DNA of 64,000 nt from positions 868,001 to 932,000 of the forward strand of contig NZ_CP009322.1 in the NCBI RefSeq assembly GCF_000959725.1, written 5' to 3'. The notes beneath the pieces were generated by a model. The model saw only the letters and a program-made list of their open reading frames with translations, did no database searches and had not been told where the DNA came from. How positions within the stretch are numbered: the stretch's first letter is position 1; each line of letters opens with the position of its first letter. The position numbers and the translations under genes are program-made. Of this stretch, positions 16,786-24,277 are shown piece after piece. This DNA comes from Burkholderia gladioli. GTDB taxonomy: Bacteria; Pseudomonadota; Gammaproteobacteria; Burkholderiales; Burkholderiaceae.

Positions 16786-18261
16786 ATGAGCGATTCCACC
16801 TGGCAGGACCCCGGCGCCAGCCGTTCGGACGGCGCCGCCGCCGCGGACGGCGCGGACGACGCGCAGCAGGCGCAGCATTTCCGTCGCTCGGTCGGGTTGT
16901 TCCCGGCCATCGCGGTCAACATGATCCAGATCTGCGGGGTGGGGCCGTTCCTGACCATCCCGGCCATCGTGGCGGTGCTCAACGGGCCGCTGGCGGTGAT
17001 CGGCTGGGTGTGCGGCGCGCTGCTGGCGATGGCCGACGGCCTGGTCTGGGCCGAGCTCGGCGCGGCCATGCCGGGCGCGGGCGGCACCTACCTGTATGTG
17101 CGCGAGGCCTTCCAGTACCGCACCGGCAAGCTGATGCCCTTCCTGTTCGTGTGGACCGCCATGCTGTCGATTCCGCTGATCATGAGCACCGGCATCATCG
17201 GCTTCGTGCAGTACCTCGGTTTCTTCCTGCCGAACCTGAGCCCCTGGCAGTCGCATGCGATCGGCATCGCCGCGGTGGCGCTGGTGGTGTTCGCGCTGTA
17301 CCGGCGCATCGAGTCGATCCGCACGCTGGGCGCGGTGCTGTGGATCGTGATGGTGCTCGCGGTGCTGCTGACCACGGCCGCCGCCTGGAGCGACTTCCAC
17401 CTGCCGCTGGCGTTGTCGATGCCGCCCGACGCGTTCGACGCGGGCAAGTTCTTCACCGGCCTGGGCGCCGGCCTGATCATCGCGATCTACGACTACGCGG
17501 GCTACAACACCACCGCCTACATGGGCGACGAGCTGAAGAATCCCGGCCACGTGATGCCGCGCTCGATCATCGTGTCGATCCTGGCGATGATGGTGTTCTA
17601 CCTGGCGATGAACATCGGCGTGATCGGCACCGTGCCCTGGCAGGAGGTGGCGAAGTCGAGCTCGGTGGCCTCGCTGGTGGTGGAGCGCAACTGGGGGCAC
17701 ACGGCCGCGGCAATCATCACCGCGCTGATCCTGGTGGCGGCGCTCGCCTCGGTGTTCGCGGGCCTGCTCGGCGGCTCGCGCGTGCCCTTCCACGCGGCGC
17801 GCGACGGCGTGTTCCTGGCCGCCTTCGGGCGCCTGCACGCGAGGCACGATTTCCCGCACGTGGCGCTGCTGGTGATGGGCGTGGTGACCGCGATCGGCAC
17901 CTTCTTCGACCTGACCACCGTGATCAACATGCTGGTGGCCGTCGCGGTGCTGCTGCAGTCGGTCGCGCAGATCGCCGCGCTGACGGTACTGCGCCGCCGC
18001 CAGCCGGGCCTGCGCCGGCCTTACCGGCAATGGCTCTATCCGCTGCCGAGCCTGCTCGCGCTGGTCGGCTGGCTGTATGTGTTCTACGCGACCGATGCAC
18101 GTTCGCAATGGATGTCGACGGCATGGATCGCGCTCGGCGTGATGGCGTTCCTGGTCTGGGCGCGCGTCGCGAAACAATGGCCGTTCGGGCCCAAGCGCGT
18201 GCGGGAAGTGTTCCTGGAGCGCCAGCAAGGCCGGCCGCGAACCGGCGTGGAGCAGTCATGA
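16786..18261 (+). CDS. APC-superfamily amino-acid permease
   Basis: 491 residues, preceded by TAGGAGACAGGC. Cytoplasmic N-tail of about 40 residues, then about 12 TM helices; the family pattern is clear in GVGPFLTIPAIVAVL (helix 1), GALLAMADGLVWAELGAAMPG and GGTYLYVREAF (helices 2-3). Role: amino-acid or amine uptake. The stop overlaps the start of the ROK kinase gene (ATGA), so the two are translated together, which suggests that the real cargo might be an amino sugar or glycosyl amine rather than a plain amino acid. Confidence 0.9.
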   Translation: MSDSTWQDPGASRSDGAAAADGADDAQQAQHFRRSVGLFPAIAVNMIQICGVGPFLTIPAIVAVLNGPLAVIGWVCGALLAMADGLVWAELGAAMPGAGGTYLYVREAFQYRTGKLMPFLFVWTAMLSIPLIMSTGIIGFVQYLGFFLPNLSPWQSHAIGIAAVALVVFALYRRIESIRTLGAVLWIVMVLAVLLTTAAAWSDFHLPLALSMPPDAFDAGKFFTGLGAGLIIAIYDYAGYNTTAYMGDELKNPGHVMPRSIIVSILAMMVFYLAMNIGVIGTVPWQEVAKSSSVASLVVERNWGHTAAAIITALILVAALASVFAGLLGGSRVPFHAARDGVFLAAFGRLHARHDFPHVALLVMGVVTAIGTFFDLTTVINMLVAVAVLLQSVAQIAALTVLRRRQPGLRRPYRQWLYPLPSLLALVGWLYVFYATDARSQWMSTAWIALGVMAFLVWARVAKQWPFGPKRVREVFLERQQGRPRTGVEQS

Positions 18262-19283
18262 GCGAGGAAGCGGCAGGGCGGATGGGAGCGGGCGGCAAGG
18301 GCGGGGCAGCGGCGGCGGGCTGCCTGCTGGCGATCGACTTCGGCGGCACCAAGATCGCCATGGCGACCGCCACGCCATCGGGCGAGCGCCTCGGCGAGGC
18401 GGAAATCCCGACGCTGGCCGCCGAGGGCGCGGCGCGCGTGCTGGCGCGCACGCGCGAGGCCAGTCTCGCGTTGCTGGCGCGCACGCGCCGCGATCAGCGA
18501 GGGGCGGGCGATGCGGGCGCATTGCCCTTGCTGGCGGTGGCGGCCGTCACGCCCGGCATCGTGCAGCCCGACGGGATCCGGTTCGCGCCGAACAATCCCG
18601 GCTGGGAGACGCTCGCGCTCGAACCGGCGCTGCGCCGGATGTTCGAGGTGCGAGTGGTGGGCGTGGCGACCGACGTGAAGGCCGCGGCCCTGGCCGAGGC
18701 GCGCTTCGGCGCGCTGGCCGGGGTCGGCACGGGGCTCTACGTGAACCTCGGCACGGGGCTCGCGGCGGCGGCCGTGATCGACGGGCGCGTGCTGCGCGGC
18801 GCGCACGGCGCGGCCGGCGAGATCGGCTACCAGTTGCTCGGCGCGGCCGGCGAGCGCGCCTGCGCCGAGGGCGGCGCGCCGCTGGAGGAACACGCGGGCG
18901 GCGGCGCGCTGGCCGCGCGCGTGTCGGCGCTGCTCGGGCGCGAGACCAGCGCGCGCGAGGCCTTCGCGCTGGCCGCCACGCAACCCGCGGTGGCGGCGCT
19001 GCTCGACGAGGCGCTCGACACGCTGGCGCGCCATGTCGCCAATCTCGCGCTGATGATCGATCCCGAGCGCATCGTGCTGGGCGGCGGCATGGCGCGCGTG
19101 CCGGCGCTGGTGGAGCGGCTTCGCGCCGCCGTGGCGCGCGCCGCGCTGTTCGAACCGCAATGGCAGCGTGCCGCCTTCGGCCACGGCGCGGCCCTGCAAG
19201 GGGCGATCGTGGTCGCGCTCGATGCCTTGCGCGAGTCCGCGCAGGAGGCGGCGCAGCCGGGTGCTGCGATCGTCGCGGCCTGA
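18258..19283 (+). CDS. ROK-family kinase-like protein lacking the zinc motif
   Basis: 341 residues. The ATP-phosphate loop IDFGGTKIA (about residues 26-34) and NLGTGLAAAAVIDGRVLRGA are present, and the catalytic Asp is kept in ATDVKAAALAEARFG (usual form NDxN). Deviations: GEIGY in place of GEIGH, and no CxCGxxGC; that area reads GERACAEGGAPLEEHAGG. Because the zinc site stabilises most ROK kinases, this is either a zinc-free variant or a degenerate enzyme. It is coupled to the permease by an ATGA overlap and probably under the divergent ROK regulator. Confidence 0.85.
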   Translation: MSEEAAGRMGAGGKGGAAAAGCLLAIDFGGTKIAMATATPSGERLGEAEIPTLAAEGAARVLARTREASLALLARTRRDQRGAGDAGALPLLAVAAVTPGIVQPDGIRFAPNNPGWETLALEPALRRMFEVRVVGVATDVKAAALAEARFGALAGVGTGLYVNLGTGLAAAAVIDGRVLRGAHGAAGEIGYQLLGAAGERACAEGGAPLEEHAGGGALAARVSALLGRETSAREAFALAATQPAVAALLDEALDTLARHVANLALMIDPERIVLGGGMARVPALVERLRAAVARAALFEPQWQRAAFGHGAALQGAIVVALDALRESAQEAAQPGAAIVAA

Positions 19284-19305
19284 TCGGCCGATTCCCCGCA
19301 TCATC

Positions 19306-19356
19306 GCGGCTCGCGTCGCATCGCTGCGCCCCCCGGCGAGGCGAGACGCGAGCCGC
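19306..19356. repeat. Perfect 12-bp inverted repeat after ROK kinase gene
   Basis: GCGGCTCGCGTC (19306-19317) and GACGCGAGCCGC (19345-19356) are exact reverse complements with a 27-nt loop. It starts 23 bp after the kinase stop and precedes the chemoreceptor gene. No T-run follows, so it would be an unusual terminator; it could also be mRNA-stabilising structure. Confidence 0.5.
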
Positions 19357-19521
19357 CATCGTCGAGCGCCTCGCCCGCTCCACATTGATCCGATCTTTGG
19401 CGCGCCTCGCGCCTTTCATCGAGGCACCTCAGGGATATCCCGCCTGCGCCGCGCGCCTCGCGCTGCCGTCAAACACTGGCCGGTTTGAAACACGGTCCAG
19501 TAACCTGAGCGAGACTTCGAG

Positions 19522-21087
19522 ATGCGCACCCTTACCCTGAACCGGAAACTGACGTCGATGATCGCGATCCTGTGGATCGGCCTGCTGCTGATCGCGGGAT
19601 TCGGCGCCTGGCATGCCCGCCAGTCCATGCTCGAGGCGCGCCGCGCGGCGCTCGCCTCGCTGGTCAGCGAGGCCTATGGCGTGGCCGAGCATTACTACCA
19701 ACTCGCCCAGCAGCACACGCTGCCCGAGGACGAGGCCAAGCAGCGCGCGCTCGATGCGATCGCGGCGATGCGCTACGGCAGCGACGGCTACATCTCGATC
19801 AACGATTCGCAGCCGGCGATGATCATGCATCCGATCAAGCCGGCCCTGAACGGCACCAACCTGGCGAACTTCGCCGATCCGAACGGCGCCCACCTGTTCG
19901 TCGACATCGTCAAGGCCGGCAAGGAGGGCGGCGAGGGCAGCAGCGCGCCGGGCTACGTGCGTTACCTGTGGCCCAAGCCCGGCGCCGACGCGCCGGTCGA
20001 GAAGACCAGCGTGGTGCGCCGCTTCGCGCCCTGGGACTGGTTCCTGGTGACCGGCATGTACATGGACGACATCCGCGCGGCCATGTATCGCGACATCCTC
20101 ATCTGGCTGGCCGTGTCGGGCGCGCTGGGCATCGTCGCCTCGCTGCTGATGGTGCTGGTGCTGCGCAGCGTGCGGCGCAGCCTCGGCGGCCATCTGGAGT
20201 CGGCGGTGGAGACCGCGCAGCGCATCGCGCAAGGCGACCTGACCGCCCATGTCGCGCTGCGCGGCGACGATCGCGGCAGCCTGCTGCACGCGCTGCACAC
20301 CATGCAGGCGGGGCTCATCGAGATGGTCTCGCGGGTGCGGCTCGGCACCGAGAACATCAACGTCGGCGCCACCGAGATCTCGGCTGGCAACACCGATCTC
20401 TCGCAGCGTACCGAGCAGCAGGCGGCGGCCCTGGTCGAGACCGCCTCCAGCATGGACGAGATCACCTCGCACGTGCGGCAGAGCGCGGAAAGCGCTTCGC
20501 AGGCGGCCGCGCTGGCCGGGCAGGCGGCCAACGTGGCTACCCGCGGCAGCGAGGTGGTGGGCGACGTGGTGCGTACCATGGCGGCGATCACCGACAGCTC
20601 GCGCAAGATCGCCGACATCATCGGCGTGATCGACGGCATCGCTTTCCAGACCAATATCCTGGCGCTGAACGCGGCGGTGGAGGCGGCGCGCGCCGGCGAG
20701 CAGGGCCGCGGGTTCGCGGTGGTGGCCGCCGAGGTGCGTTCGCTGGCGCAGCGTTCGGCCACCGCAGCCAAGGAGATCAAGTCGCTGATCGAGACCTCCA
20801 CCGACACGGTCGAGCAGGGCGCCTCGCTGGTCACCGACGCGGGTTCGACCATGCAGGAGATCGTGCAGTCGGTGAAGCGCGTCAACGAGATCCTCGGCGA
20901 GATCAGCCAGGCCGCCACCGAGCAGAGCACCGGCATCGAGCAGGTCAATCGCGCGGTGGGCGAGATGGACCAGGTGACCCAGCAGAATGCCGCGCTGGTC
21001 GAGCAGGCCGCGGCCGCCGCGCATTCGCTGAAGGACCAGGCCGATGCGCTGCGTCACGCGGTGACGCAGTTCGCCTTGCCGGCCTGA
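19522..21087 (+). CDS. Methyl-accepting chemotaxis protein, single-Cache sensor
   Basis: 521 residues. TM1 (about 11-31), periplasmic single-Cache domain (about 35-185) with the typical [20 protein letters not shown] and [14 protein letters not shown] segments, TM2 (about 190-212), HAMP, then the cytoplasmic signalling coiled coil with the conserved hairpin [20 protein letters not shown]. Cache_2 sensors commonly bind small carboxylates. No C-terminal NWETF-type CheR tether. Monocistronic, with no chemotaxis operon nearby, so an orphan receptor feeding a distant Che system. Confidence 0.95.
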   Translation: MRTLTLNRKLTSMIAILWIGLLLIAGFGAWHARQSMLEARRAALASLVSEAYGVAEHYYQLAQQHTLPEDEAKQRALDAIAAMRYGSDGYISINDSQPAMIMHPIKPALNGTNLANFADPNGAHLFVDIVKAGKEGGEGSSAPGYVRYLWPKPGADAPVEKTSVVRRFAPWDWFLVTGMYMDDIRAAMYRDILIWLAVSGALGIVASLLMVLVLRSVRRSLGGHLESAVETAQRIAQGDLTAHVALRGDDRGSLLHALHTMQAGLIEMVSRVRLGTENINVGATEISAGNTDLSQRTEQQAAALVETASSMDEITSHVRQSAESASQAAALAGQAANVATRGSEVVGDVVRTMAAITDSSRKIADIIGVIDGIAFQTNILALNAAVEAARAGEQGRGFAVVAAEVRSLAQRSATAAKEIKSLIETSTDTVEQGASLVTDAGSTMQEIVQSVKRVNEILGEISQAATEQSTGIEQVNRAVGEMDQVTQQNAALVEQAAAAAHSLKDQADALRHAVTQFALPA

Positions 21088-21132
21088 GCCGGCGGCGCCC
21101 GCCATCGCGGCGGGCGGCAATGAAAAACAACG

Positions 21133-21159
21133 AAAAAGGGAGCGTCGCCCGACGCTCCC
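21133..21159 (-). terminator. Rho-independent terminator of the SnoaL-like gene
   Basis: On the minus strand a perfect stem GGGAGCGTCG/CGACGCTCCC (21138-21159) is followed by a T-run, seen as AAAAA at 21133 on the plus strand, with more Ts beyond. It is positioned 53 bp after the stop of the minus-strand gene ending at 21212. It faces the chemoreceptor end and may also stop that transcript weakly. Confidence 0.8.
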
Positions 21160-21211
21160 TCGACGGCCCCGGCCTATTCCAAGGCGCCGGGCCGAGCCAT
21201 GTTCGGCATTC

Positions 21212-21682
21212 TTACTTCTGCGGCAGCGGCACGGCCTGGCGCGCCAGCAGGCGCCAGCCGTCCGGATGATGCTTCCAGACCTGCAGCACACCGATGTGCG
21301 AGGTGGTGACCTTGCCATCCGGCTGGTTGTTCTCCGAATCGAATACGTGGCGCACGATCGCGTTGTCGCCGACCACCTTGACGGTCTGGTCCGACAGCGT
21401 CACCGACTTGAACGCGCCGGTGCCCACCAGATCCTTCAGGAATTCCGCGCGATCCTCGATATGGGCCGAGGAATGGCCGTAGCTCAGTTCCGGCTCGGTC
21501 AGCTTCTTCAGCGTGGCCTCGTCGCCGGCCACCATCGCCACGCGCAACTGCTCGACCGCCTTGGCGACCGCCGCGTCGCCGCTCGCGTGCGAAGTCGCCG
21601 CGCCGGCCATCAGGCTGGCGATGGCCAGCGCGACGCCGAACGCGGCGCGCAGGGCGGTATGACGGGTTGTCTGGAACGGCAT
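21212..21682 (-). CDS. Secreted SnoaL/NTF2-like protein (DUF4440-type)
   Basis: 156 residues from the ATG at 21682, preceded by AGGAGA. Signal peptide of about 33 residues (LRAAFGVALAIASLMAGAAT, then SHASG). The mature part is a single cone-shaped NTF2-like domain: VEQLRVAMVAGDEATLKKLT, ELSYGHSSAHIEDRAEFL and the terminal GWRLLARQAVPLP. Such domains bind small ligands or act as isomerases; here periplasmic. Divergent from the MFS gene at 22222 across a 539-bp region with two palindromes. Confidence 0.85.
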   Translation of the reverse strand: MPFQTTRHTALRAAFGVALAIASLMAGAATSHASGDAAVAKAVEQLRVAMVAGDEATLKKLTEPELSYGHSSAHIEDRAEFLKDLVGTGAFKSVTLSDQTVKVVGDNAIVRHVFDSENNQPDGKVTTSHIGVLQVWKHHPDGWRLLARQAVPLPQK

Positions 21683-21782
21683 CTGTCGTCTCCTGTGGTG
21701 TCGATGGGGGTTGGGCAAGCGGGATATCGAACGCGCGCGGCCGTGCCGGCACGGCTATTTATCGGTTGTCCGATATCATTTC

Positions 21783-21795
21783 GGAACGTTATTCC
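21783..21795. promoter_or_regulatory. Palindromic operator candidate, copy 1
   Basis: GGAACGTTATTCC, an inverted repeat GGAA/TTCC with 5-bp centre, about 100 bp before the SnoaL-like start. It matches copy 2 at 21889 in 12 of 13 positions. Form and spacing resemble operators of IclR- or similar dimeric regulators. Confidence 0.5.
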
Positions 21796-21888
21796 ATTTA
21801 TGAAGCTGGTCCCATCGCGGTTAACCCTGCAAGCGCGGCCAAATAAGGCTTGTATCGGAAAATTCGGCAGCCGTGAGATGCTCATTAC

Positions 21889-21901
21889 GGAACGATATTC
21901 C
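21889..21901. promoter_or_regulatory. Palindromic operator candidate, copy 2
   Basis: GGAACGATATTCC, extended to CGGAACGATATTCCG (21888-21902), which has 5-bp perfect arms. It lies 106 bp (about ten helical turns) from copy 1, so both sites would sit on nearly the same DNA face. Confidence 0.5.
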
Positions 21902-22221
21902 GAACTCATCTGACGTGAGACTTTGCTACTCGCAAAACGGCGCGCGGCGCCTCGCGCGAGCCCGGATCGGGGTTGACCCGGCGGCGGGTTAGCCCCTAAG
22001 GCGCGATAAGCGGATGGAATCGCTCCCCCGCAAAATTTGATTGGATTTCCGTCGGGCCGCGCCTGTATGTTGTCGGAACCGGTACCTTGGCTGGCCACCC
22101 CGCCGCGCGTGCCGGCGCGGTTGCGGTCGTTGTCGAGTTTCGAGCGGGCGCGCCCATCCTCGCCATGGGGCGCGTCGACACCTAGAACGTACAGAACGAG
22201 ACCCCAGCAAGGAGACACCCG

Positions 22222-23565
22222 ATGAAGCCCACCACTCCCGACGCGCTGCCGGCCGAGGCCGGATCCGCCCAGGCCGGCACGCGCGACGCGGCCTCGCCGC
22301 GCGTGCGCCGCATCCAGCGCACCGCGCTCGCGCTGCTGCTGATGAGCGGCGTGGTCAACTACCTCGACCGCTCGACGCTGTCGATCGCCACCCCGCTGAT
22401 CCGCCAGGATCTCGGCTTCTCGGTGCCGCAGATGGGCCTGCTGCTGTCGGCCTTCCTGTGGGCCTATGCGTTCGCGCAATTGCCGGCGGGCATGCTGATC
22501 GACCGGCTCGGCGCGCGCCTGACGCTGGCCATGAGCCTCGCGCTGTGGTCGGTGGCGCAGACCTTTGGCGGCGTGGTCAACGGCTTCTCGCAGTTCTTCG
22601 CGGCGCGCATGGTGCTCGGCGTCGGCGAGGCGCCGCAGTTCCCGACCAGCGCGCGGATCGTGCGCGACTGGTTCGCCAAGCACGAGCGCGGCACCGCCAC
22701 CGGCATCTGGAACAGCTCGTCGACGCTCGGCACCGCGATCTCCGCGCCGCTGCTGACCGTCCTGATGCTGAACCTCGGCTGGCGCTGGATGTTCGTGGTG
22801 ATGGGGGTGGCGGGCCTCGCGCTGGCGCTGGCCTTCTACCTGCTGCATCGCGACCCGCGCCATGTCTCGCTGACCCAGCGCGAGCGCGAGTATCTCGACG
22901 ATACCGAGGGCCTGGCCAGCACGCGTCCGACCTGGGCCGACTGGCGCCACCTGCTGCGCTATCGCACCACCTGGGGCATGCTGCTGGGCTTCTTCGGCAC
23001 CATCTACGTGCTGTGGCTCTACAACGCCTGGCTGCCGACCTACCTGCAGATGGAGCATCACCTGACCATCGCGCGCACCGGCTGGGTGGCCGCCGTGCCC
23101 TACCTGTTCGGCGTGATCGGGAGCCTGTCGGGCGGGCGCATCTGCGACGTGCTGGCCCGGCGCGGCGTCTCGCAGATCAACAGCCGCAAGTACCCGATGG
23201 TCGCCTCGCTGCTCGGCATCGCGGTGTTCACCACGCTCACGGCGCTGACCGACAACACCGCGCTGGCGGTGACCTTCATCTCGGTGTCGATGATGCTGAT
23301 GTACATCTCCTCGAGCGCGGCCTGGGCGATGGCCTCGGTGGCGGCGCCGGCCAACTCCACCGCCTCGATCGGCGCGATGCAGAACTTCGGCGGCTATTTC
23401 GGCGGCGCGCTGGCGCCGGTGGTGACGGGCTTCATCGTGCAGGCCTCGCACTCGTTCAAGCCGGCGCTGTATGTCGGCGCGGCGGTGGTGGTGGTGGCGA
23501 TGATCGGCTACTGGACCCTGGTGGGCGAGCCGGTGCCGGTGCGCGGCAGCGAGGAAGCGGTTTAG
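22222..23565 (+). CDS. MFS transporter (anion:cation symporter type)
   Basis: 447 residues with AAGGAGACACCCG before the ATG. 12 TM helices. The start VVNYLDRSTLSIATPLIRQD is the classical signature of the anion:cation symporter branch (hexuronate, glucarate, tartrate, phthalate transporters). The loop 2-3 motif AGMLIDRLGAR is also present. Probably imports an organic acid. Not adjacent to its catabolic genes; the UxaA/LDH2 operon at 32-35 kb handles sugar acids but lies 9 kb away with the T6SS block between. Confidence 0.92.
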   Translation: MKPTTPDALPAEAGSAQAGTRDAASPRVRRIQRTALALLLMSGVVNYLDRSTLSIATPLIRQDLGFSVPQMGLLLSAFLWAYAFAQLPAGMLIDRLGARLTLAMSLALWSVAQTFGGVVNGFSQFFAARMVLGVGEAPQFPTSARIVRDWFAKHERGTATGIWNSSSTLGTAISAPLLTVLMLNLGWRWMFVVMGVAGLALALAFYLLHRDPRHVSLTQREREYLDDTEGLASTRPTWADWRHLLRYRTTWGMLLGFFGTIYVLWLYNAWLPTYLQMEHHLTIARTGWVAAVPYLFGVIGSLSGGRICDVLARRGVSQINSRKYPMVASLLGIAVFTTLTALTDNTALAVTFISVSMMLMYISSSAAWAMASVAAPANSTASIGAMQNFGGYFGGALAPVVTGFIVQASHSFKPALYVGAAVVVVAMIGYWTLVGEPVPVRGSEEAV

Positions 23566-23619
23566 GCGCGGGCGCGGCGCGCGCTCCGGCCGGGAGGCCG
23601 GTGCCGCCGCGCCGCGGCC

Positions 23620-23883
23620 TCATTTCCAGAGTAGCGCGCGTGGCGAGAATCCCAGCTTCTCCCTGGCGCGGGGGTTCGACGCGCCGCTCAGCCGGGTGTG
23701 GTAGTAGACCGCTTCCTCGCCGGCGGTATCGAGCGCGTCCTCGGCACTCAGCCGTCGGGACGCCGGCGCGTCGACCCAGCGGGCGAAGGCCGGCATCCAT
23801 TGCGCGACCGGCAGCGGATCGTCGTCGACGATGTTGTAGACATCCGGATCTCCGGTGATCGAGGCAACCGTCGCCGCGAGCAC
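23620..23883 (-). pseudogene. C-terminal remnant of NAD-dependent epimerase/dehydratase family gene
   Basis: About 87 residues matching only the tail of NAD(P)-dependent epimerases (family length about 300): YNIVDDDPLPVAQWMPAFAR, then AGEEAVYYHTRLSGASNPRA and REKLGFSPRALLWK. The frame stays open only to 23943, where a TAG occurs, and the sequence upstream of 23883 no longer resembles the family. No ribosome-binding site or Rossmann motif. The 5' two-thirds are gone, replaced by AT-richer DNA leading to the VgrG gene, so this is a broken gene at the edge of the T6SS cassette. Confidence 0.75.
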
Positions 23884-24277
23884 CTCATCCTCGTACTGAC
23901 CGATGGTTCGGGTGCTTTCGCCGATTTCACCGGGCGCATCCTACCGAAGCCGGCTCGACGTGGGCTCGATGCCGGCCATGAATCCCGCGCGTGGCGGAGC
24001 CGCCGGATATCGAGCGCCAATCACTCGGTATTACTCGAAATGAATTCGGTTGAATTTGCCGACTTCATTTCAATAAAGAGTAATTTTTCCTTATTCGGCC
24101 AAAATGACCGAAGCCGTCGGCACCCTTTACCAGCTTGGCGTAGCGCCAAGGGAGCGGATCGTTGATTCGATTTTTCCGATGGGACGAATGATTGCCTATT
24201 TCGAATCAATACCCTACTGCTTACGGCTTGAAATGTATTTATACTGCGCAGGCTAAAAATAAGCTTACAGGTTCGTC
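23884..24277. other. AT-richer spacer between epimerase remnant and VgrG gene
   Basis: 394 bp with no gene. Roughly 24020-24110 and 24180-24270 are markedly AT-rich compared with the flanks (for example TTTCAATAAAGAGTAATTTT). It probably carries the vgrG promoter and marks a junction with acquired DNA. No transposase, att-like repeat or tRNA was seen. Confidence 0.6.

Larger units (their letters stand above)
21683..22221. other. 539-bp intergenic region upstream of SnoaL-like and MFS genes
   Basis: No credible gene. It holds two near-identical 13-bp palindromes (21783 and 21889), AT-richer promoter-like sequence around 21770-21910, and an imperfect GC hairpin near 21970-21997. An AAGGAGA ribosome-binding site precedes the MFS start. 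Confidence 0.6.

Noticed and set aside
15094..18228. Minus-strand open frame of over 1000 codons across the ROK regulator and permease
   Set aside because: His/Arg/Gln-rich translation without motifs, antisense to clearly coding genes.
19469..19488. Sigma-28 promoter for the first chemoreceptor (TCAAAC...GTTTGA)
   Set aside because: It is an inverted repeat but lacks a GCCGATAA-like -10 at the right distance.
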